Source: Gammaproteobacteria bacterium (GTDB lineage: Bacteria > Pseudomonadota > Gammaproteobacteria > Pseudomonadales > Halieaceae). Taken from it: DNA of 40,274 bases. This document shows positions 39,438-40,274 of the stretch, piece by piece. Each line of letters starts with the position of its first letter. The stretch's first letter is position 1. The notes below the pieces were generated by a model that was not told the origin of the DNA, ran no database searches, and saw only the letters and a list, made by a program, of their open reading frames with translations. The stretch spans positions 1 through 40,274 of the forward strand of contig JAPUKZ010000211.1 of assembly GCA_027295405.1 (NCBI GenBank). The letters are read 5' to 3'. The position numbers were made by a program, and so were the translations under genes.

Positions 39438-40004
39438 ATGGACCTGAACATCCCCAACACCTTGACCATCACCCGCATCGCGATGATTCCGATACTGGTG
39501 CTGGTATTTTACTGGCCCTTCGAGAATCACCAGCAGGTGGCAGCCGGTATTTTCGCACTGGCGGCGATCACCGACTGGTTTGACGGCTACATGGCCCGCA
39601 AACTGGCGCAAATGACCGAGTTCGGCGCCTTCCTGGATCCGGTGGCGGACAAACTGATGGTGGCCGTAACCCTGGTACTGCTGGTGGAACAGCACGACAC
39701 TATTCTGTTCACCCTGGCTGCCAGCGTCATTATCGGCCGTGAGATCGTGATTTCCGCGTTGCGGGAATGGATGGCCGAATTGGGCCAGCGCACCAGCGTG
39801 GCTGTGTCCTACATCGGCAAGGTAAAAACCTTTGTCCAAATGGTCGCCATCATTGCCCTGCTGGCCCTGAATCCTGCCGAGCACCCGGCATGGATGTTGA
39901 TGCTGGCCTACGGCATGATCTACGCCGGGGCGGCGCTGACTTTATGGTCCATGATGGTCTACCTAAAAGCCGCCTGGAAGGTCATCGAGGAACGCCAAAA
40001 CTAA
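39438..40004 (+). CDS. pgsA: CDP-diacylglycerol--glycerol-3-phosphate 3-phosphatidyltransferase
   Basis: NIPNTLTITRIAMIPILVLVFY; CDP-alcohol motif DWFDGYMARKLAQMTEFGAFLDPVADKLM. Confidence 0.96.
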   Translation: MDLNIPNTLTITRIAMIPILVLVFYWPFENHQQVAAGIFALAAITDWFDGYMARKLAQMTEFGAFLDPVADKLMVAVTLVLLVEQHDTILFTLAASVIIGREIVISALREWMAELGQRTSVAVSYIGKVKTFVQMVAIIALLALNPAEHPAWMLMLAYGMIYAGAALTLWSMMVYLKAAWKVIEERQN

Positions 40005-40033
40005 CTGTTTTTCAATAAGTTGCGCTATATTTC

Positions 40034-40061
40034 TTGACAGTTTTCAACAACTGCCTAGAAT
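40034..40061 (+). promoter_or_regulatory. Sigma70-type promoter for tRNA-Cys (TTGACA-N16-TAGAAT)
   Basis: TTGACA at 40034-40039 and TAGAAT at 40056-40061, 18 nt upstream of the tRNA. Confidence 0.75.
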
Positions 40062-40079
40062 AGGCGCCCTCTCTCTGAC

Positions 40080-40153
40080 GGCTGGATGGCAGAGTGGTTA
40101 TGCAGCGGACTGCAACTCCGTGTAGATCGGTTCGATTCCGTTTCCAGCCTCCA
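40080..40153 (+). tRNA. tRNA-Cys (GCA), CCA encoded
   Basis: GGCTGGA/TCCAGCC acceptor stem, anticodon loop CTGCAAC, TTCGATT T-loop; downstream of pgsA. Confidence 0.95.
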
Positions 40154-40201
40154 CTTTCCCCACAGTATCCGGGCGCAGTTAGGTGCACACCGGCCGCGGC
40201 A

Positions 40202-40274
40202 TTAGCGCCCCAAACGCGCCAGGTGGTGTACGAGTGGGATGAGTCGGTTCAGGTAGTGCGGGTCGGTGCCAGCA
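40202..40274 (-). CDS. Possible C-terminus of an unidentified protein running off the window
   Basis: Minus strand reads ...GTDPHYLNRLIPLVHHLARLGR* with no stop to the window edge; too short to assign. Confidence 0.35.
   Translation of the reverse strand, partial: AGTDPHYLNRLIPLVHHLARLGR

Noticed and set aside
40127-40145. U-U mismatch in the tRNA-Cys T-stem (ATCGG/CCGTT)
   Set aside because: All other tRNA features are intact and a mismatch at this stem position may be normal in related tRNA-Cys genes; not treated as evidence of a pseudogene.
40080-40274. tRNA-Cys as an integration site for a mobile element
   Set aside because: No integrase, att-like duplication or foreign gene visible in the short remaining sequence.

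Overview
The window looks like a contiguous stretch of gammaproteobacterial chromosome. Gene order resembles Pseudomonas/Cellvibrionales-type neighbourhoods such as topA-lexA-MTIP-mfd-gap-nqr and comEC-exbBD-kdsB-ptp-murB; this comparison is from memory, not a search. No mobile element, prophage, CRISPR array or rRNA was recognised. In order it contains: the ycgL end and ycgN; a VWA / MoxR-AAA / CoxE-like VWA module; a TrmH-type methyltransferase and an IclR regulator; an ammonium transporter, a glutaredoxin-like protein and a UspA protein; topA; lexA with two SOS boxes; S-methyl-5'-thioinosine phosphorylase, csiV and mfd; a GAPDH; a complete nqrABCDEF-apbE-nqrM cluster; lolCDE; a DUF2062 gene; comEC; exbB/exbD; kdsB, a low-MW phosphatase, murB, uvrC and pgsA; and tRNA-Cys. 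Most genes are housekeeping. The unusual signals are at gene junctions: (i) a perfect 33-bp inverted repeat (20-nt loop) between the MoxR ATPase and the CoxE-like VWA gene that contains the latter's Shine-Dalgarno; (ii) three unrelated short tandem arrays, each built from the 3' end of a gene including its stop codon (usp ~26-30 nt x4; lexA 21 nt x4, in frame; murB/uvrC 15 nt x4, in frame with uvrC and giving it a VNEKG-repeat N-terminus); (iii) a palindrome shared by the ends of two convergent genes. Their functions are inferred, not shown.
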